A stretch of DNA of 6,362 nt. It comes from Pseudomonadota bacterium. GTDB lineage: Bacteria > Pseudomonadota > Alphaproteobacteria > Rhizobiales > Xanthobacteraceae. Positions 5,280 through 6,362 of this stretch are shown piece after piece. Where the stretch lies: positions 1 to 6,362 of the forward strand of contig JAEYTQ010000234.1 in the NCBI GenBank assembly GCA_023433965.1, in the 5' to 3' direction. The notes under the pieces were generated by a model, which was not told the DNA's origin, did no database searches, and saw only the letters and a program-made list of their open reading frames with translations. How positions within the stretch are numbered: position 1 is the first letter of the stretch; the number at the start of each line of letters is the position of its first letter. A program made the translations under genes and the position numbers.

Positions 5280-5934
5280 ACCAGACCTTCGTGTTCCGCG
5301 CCTTTCTTGCCAATTGCACCATCTCCATCAACATCGCTTCCCCCGCATCCACCAGCTCCTCCAGCGTGATCCGGGTAGCGCCCTTGCGCCGGACGGCGCC
5401 GCTGCGCGCGAGCAGGGGGATGTGGACGAACGCCGCAAGCTGCGGACCACCGGCCTTCATGGTCTCGATCGCCCGCCAGCTTAAGTAATTGCAGAGATAC
5501 GCGCCGGCATCGCGCGAGGACCGTGCATCGATGCCGGTGAGGCGCGCGGCGCGCAGCAGCCTTGCGGTGTGCGGGCCGAACGTCATCGCATCCGCCTGGC
5601 CTGCGATGCCGCGCTTGCTCGATCTCGTGTTGGCGGCATCGGGCCAGAGCATGGTGACGGCGTTGCGCGCGCGGGTCTCGATGCGCAGGTAGGGCGTGCG
5701 CGCGGCAAGGCCGAACATGAGCAGCGCATCGGGCTTCACCTTAGCGAGCAACTCAGGGAGCTGCCGGTCGACCGCGGCATAAGTGACCGGGAAGATGTGG
5801 CTCGACAGCGCGACATCGTCGAGCGCCGGGCGGCGCAACTGGGTGAGCCGCGCCACCAGCGGCTGGGTCGGGTTATGGGGCGCGCCGGGAAACGGCCCGA
5901 AGCCGGTCAGGAGAATGCGAAGCTTGTCGCTCAT
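5278..5934 (-). CDS. pcp: Pyroglutamyl-peptidase I (pyrrolidone-carboxylate peptidase, C15 family)
   Basis: Encodes 218 residues, the usual length for this cytosolic cysteine peptidase, which removes N-terminal pyroglutamate from peptides. The N-terminus ILLTGFGPFPGAPHNPTQPL is the family hallmark substrate-loop region. The Glu-Cys-His triad is intact by pattern: Glu86 in YLRIETRARN, Cys148 in DAGAYLCNYLSW and His171 in AAFVHIPLL. The start ATG at 5934 overlaps the upstream MeaB stop (ATGA) and has GGAG 8 bases upstream (5943-5946), so translation is coupled. The loop around 100-118 (ANTRSSKRGIAGQ) and the basic C-terminal end look diverged from enterobacterial or Bacillus enzymes, but the catalytic residues are present. 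The stop codon falls in a palindromic repeat, so the last residues may have been shaped by it. Confidence 0.93.
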   Translation of the reverse strand: MSDKLRILLTGFGPFPGAPHNPTQPLVARLTQLRRPALDDVALSSHIFPVTYAAVDRQLPELLAKVKPDALLMFGLAARTPYLRIETRARNAVTMLWPDAANTRSSKRGIAGQADAMTFGPHTARLLRAARLTGIDARSSRDAGAYLCNYLSWRAIETMKAGGPQLAAFVHIPLLARSGAVRRKGATRITLEELVDAGEAMLMEMVQLARKARNTKVW

Positions 5935-6362
5935 TGCAGCAACTCCAGGATCTGCTCGGCGGCGAGCGCCGGCGTGAGATGGCCATCGGCCACCTCGGCC
6001 TCGATCTTCCGAACCTTCGTCCGCACCGACGCTTCGCTGCGCAGCCGCGCCAGCATGCGCTGCTCCAGCATCGACCACATCCATTTCACCTGCTGCTCGC
6101 GCCGGCGCGCGGCAAAATCGCCGGAGGCGTTCATCGCCTTGCGATGGTCGAGGACCTTCTGCCACAGCTCGGCGATGCCGGTGCCGGCGAGCGCCGAATA
6201 GGTGACGACGGGCGGATGCCAATGCTCGGACCGGGGGCTGAGAATATGCAGCGCGCCGCGATAGTCGGCGGCGGTGATGTTGGCGCGCTTGAGATTGTCA
6301 CCGTCGGCCTTGTTGATCGCGATCATGTCGGCGAGTTCGACCAGGCCCTTCTTGATGCCCTG
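5931..6362 (-). CDS. meaB: MeaB/ArgK-type G3E GTPase, C-terminal part (partial)
   Basis: The last 143 codons are present and the gene continues past the window edge; about 185 N-terminal residues are expected to be missing, including the P-loop. Visible are the G4 guanine-specificity motif NKAD (fragment residues 17-20, in ADMIAINKAD), the G5-like motif YSALAGTGIAELW (55-67), and the C-terminal helical dimerisation region with the family-typical RRREQQVKWMWSML. MeaB is the GTP-dependent chaperone that loads adenosylcobalamin and protects methylmalonyl-CoA mutase in propionate and branched-chain carbon metabolism; older annotations call it an LAO/AO transport kinase (ArgK). The mutase gene is not in the window. 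The stop TGA (5931-5933) overlaps the pcp start. Confidence 0.93.
   Translation of the reverse strand, partial: QGIKKGLVELADMIAINKADGDNLKRANITAADYRGALHILSPRSEHWHPPVVTYSALAGTGIAELWQKVLDHRKAMNASGDFAARRREQQVKWMWSMLEQRMLARLRSEASVRTKVRKIEAEVADGHLTPALAAEQILELLQ

Noticed and set aside
5935..6222. 96-codon N-terminal extension of pcp
   Set aside because: It overlaps the MeaB coding sequence in another frame, is Arg/Ala-rich, and the pcp family starts at the MSDKLRILLTGFGPF region.

Overview
The window looks like chromosome of a high-G+C alphaproteobacterium, most likely Bradyrhizobium or a close relative (Nitrobacteraceae). The reasons are the strong G/C bias at third codon positions, a gene pair resembling the TIGR03809/TIGR03808 families that I recall as typical of this group, and a palindromic repeat of a kind I recall as common between Bradyrhizobium genes. 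No phage, IS element, CRISPR array, tRNA or rRNA was seen.

Left block (1-2722, + strand): a tightly packed cassette. It holds the last 33 codons of an ECF-type sigma factor, a single-pass membrane anti-sigma factor overlapping it by ATGA, and an exported subtilisin-family (S8) serine protease starting 16 bases later. A 9-bp perfect hairpin whose three-base loop is the anti-sigma stop codon lies between the last two genes. A strong intrinsic terminator at 2684-2722 closes the unit after a 160-base untranslated stretch. The predicted periplasmic tail of the anti-sigma factor resembles a subtilase propeptide, and the neighbouring protease carries its own propeptide-like region. This suggests that protease and anti-sigma factor communicate across the membrane.

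Middle block (2723-5277): an AT-richer spacer, then two convergent genes whose stop codons are separated by one base. The + strand gene encodes a small protein with a helical N-terminal domain, a Pro/Ala-rich repeat linker and a conserved-looking C-terminal tail (TIGR03809-like). The - strand gene encodes a Tat-exported right-handed beta-helix protein (TIGR03808-like). The leader of the beta-helix gene can form two mutually exclusive hairpins around its ribosome binding site.

Right block (5238-6362, - strand): the C-terminal part of the MeaB/ArgK GTPase, translationally coupled (ATGA) to a pyroglutamyl-peptidase I gene (pcp). A palindromic repeat abuts and includes part of the pcp stop codon.

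Most of the window is ordinary conserved chromosome. The least explained parts are the propeptide-like domain on the anti-sigma factor, the stop-codon hairpin, and the Tat beta-helix/small-protein pair.
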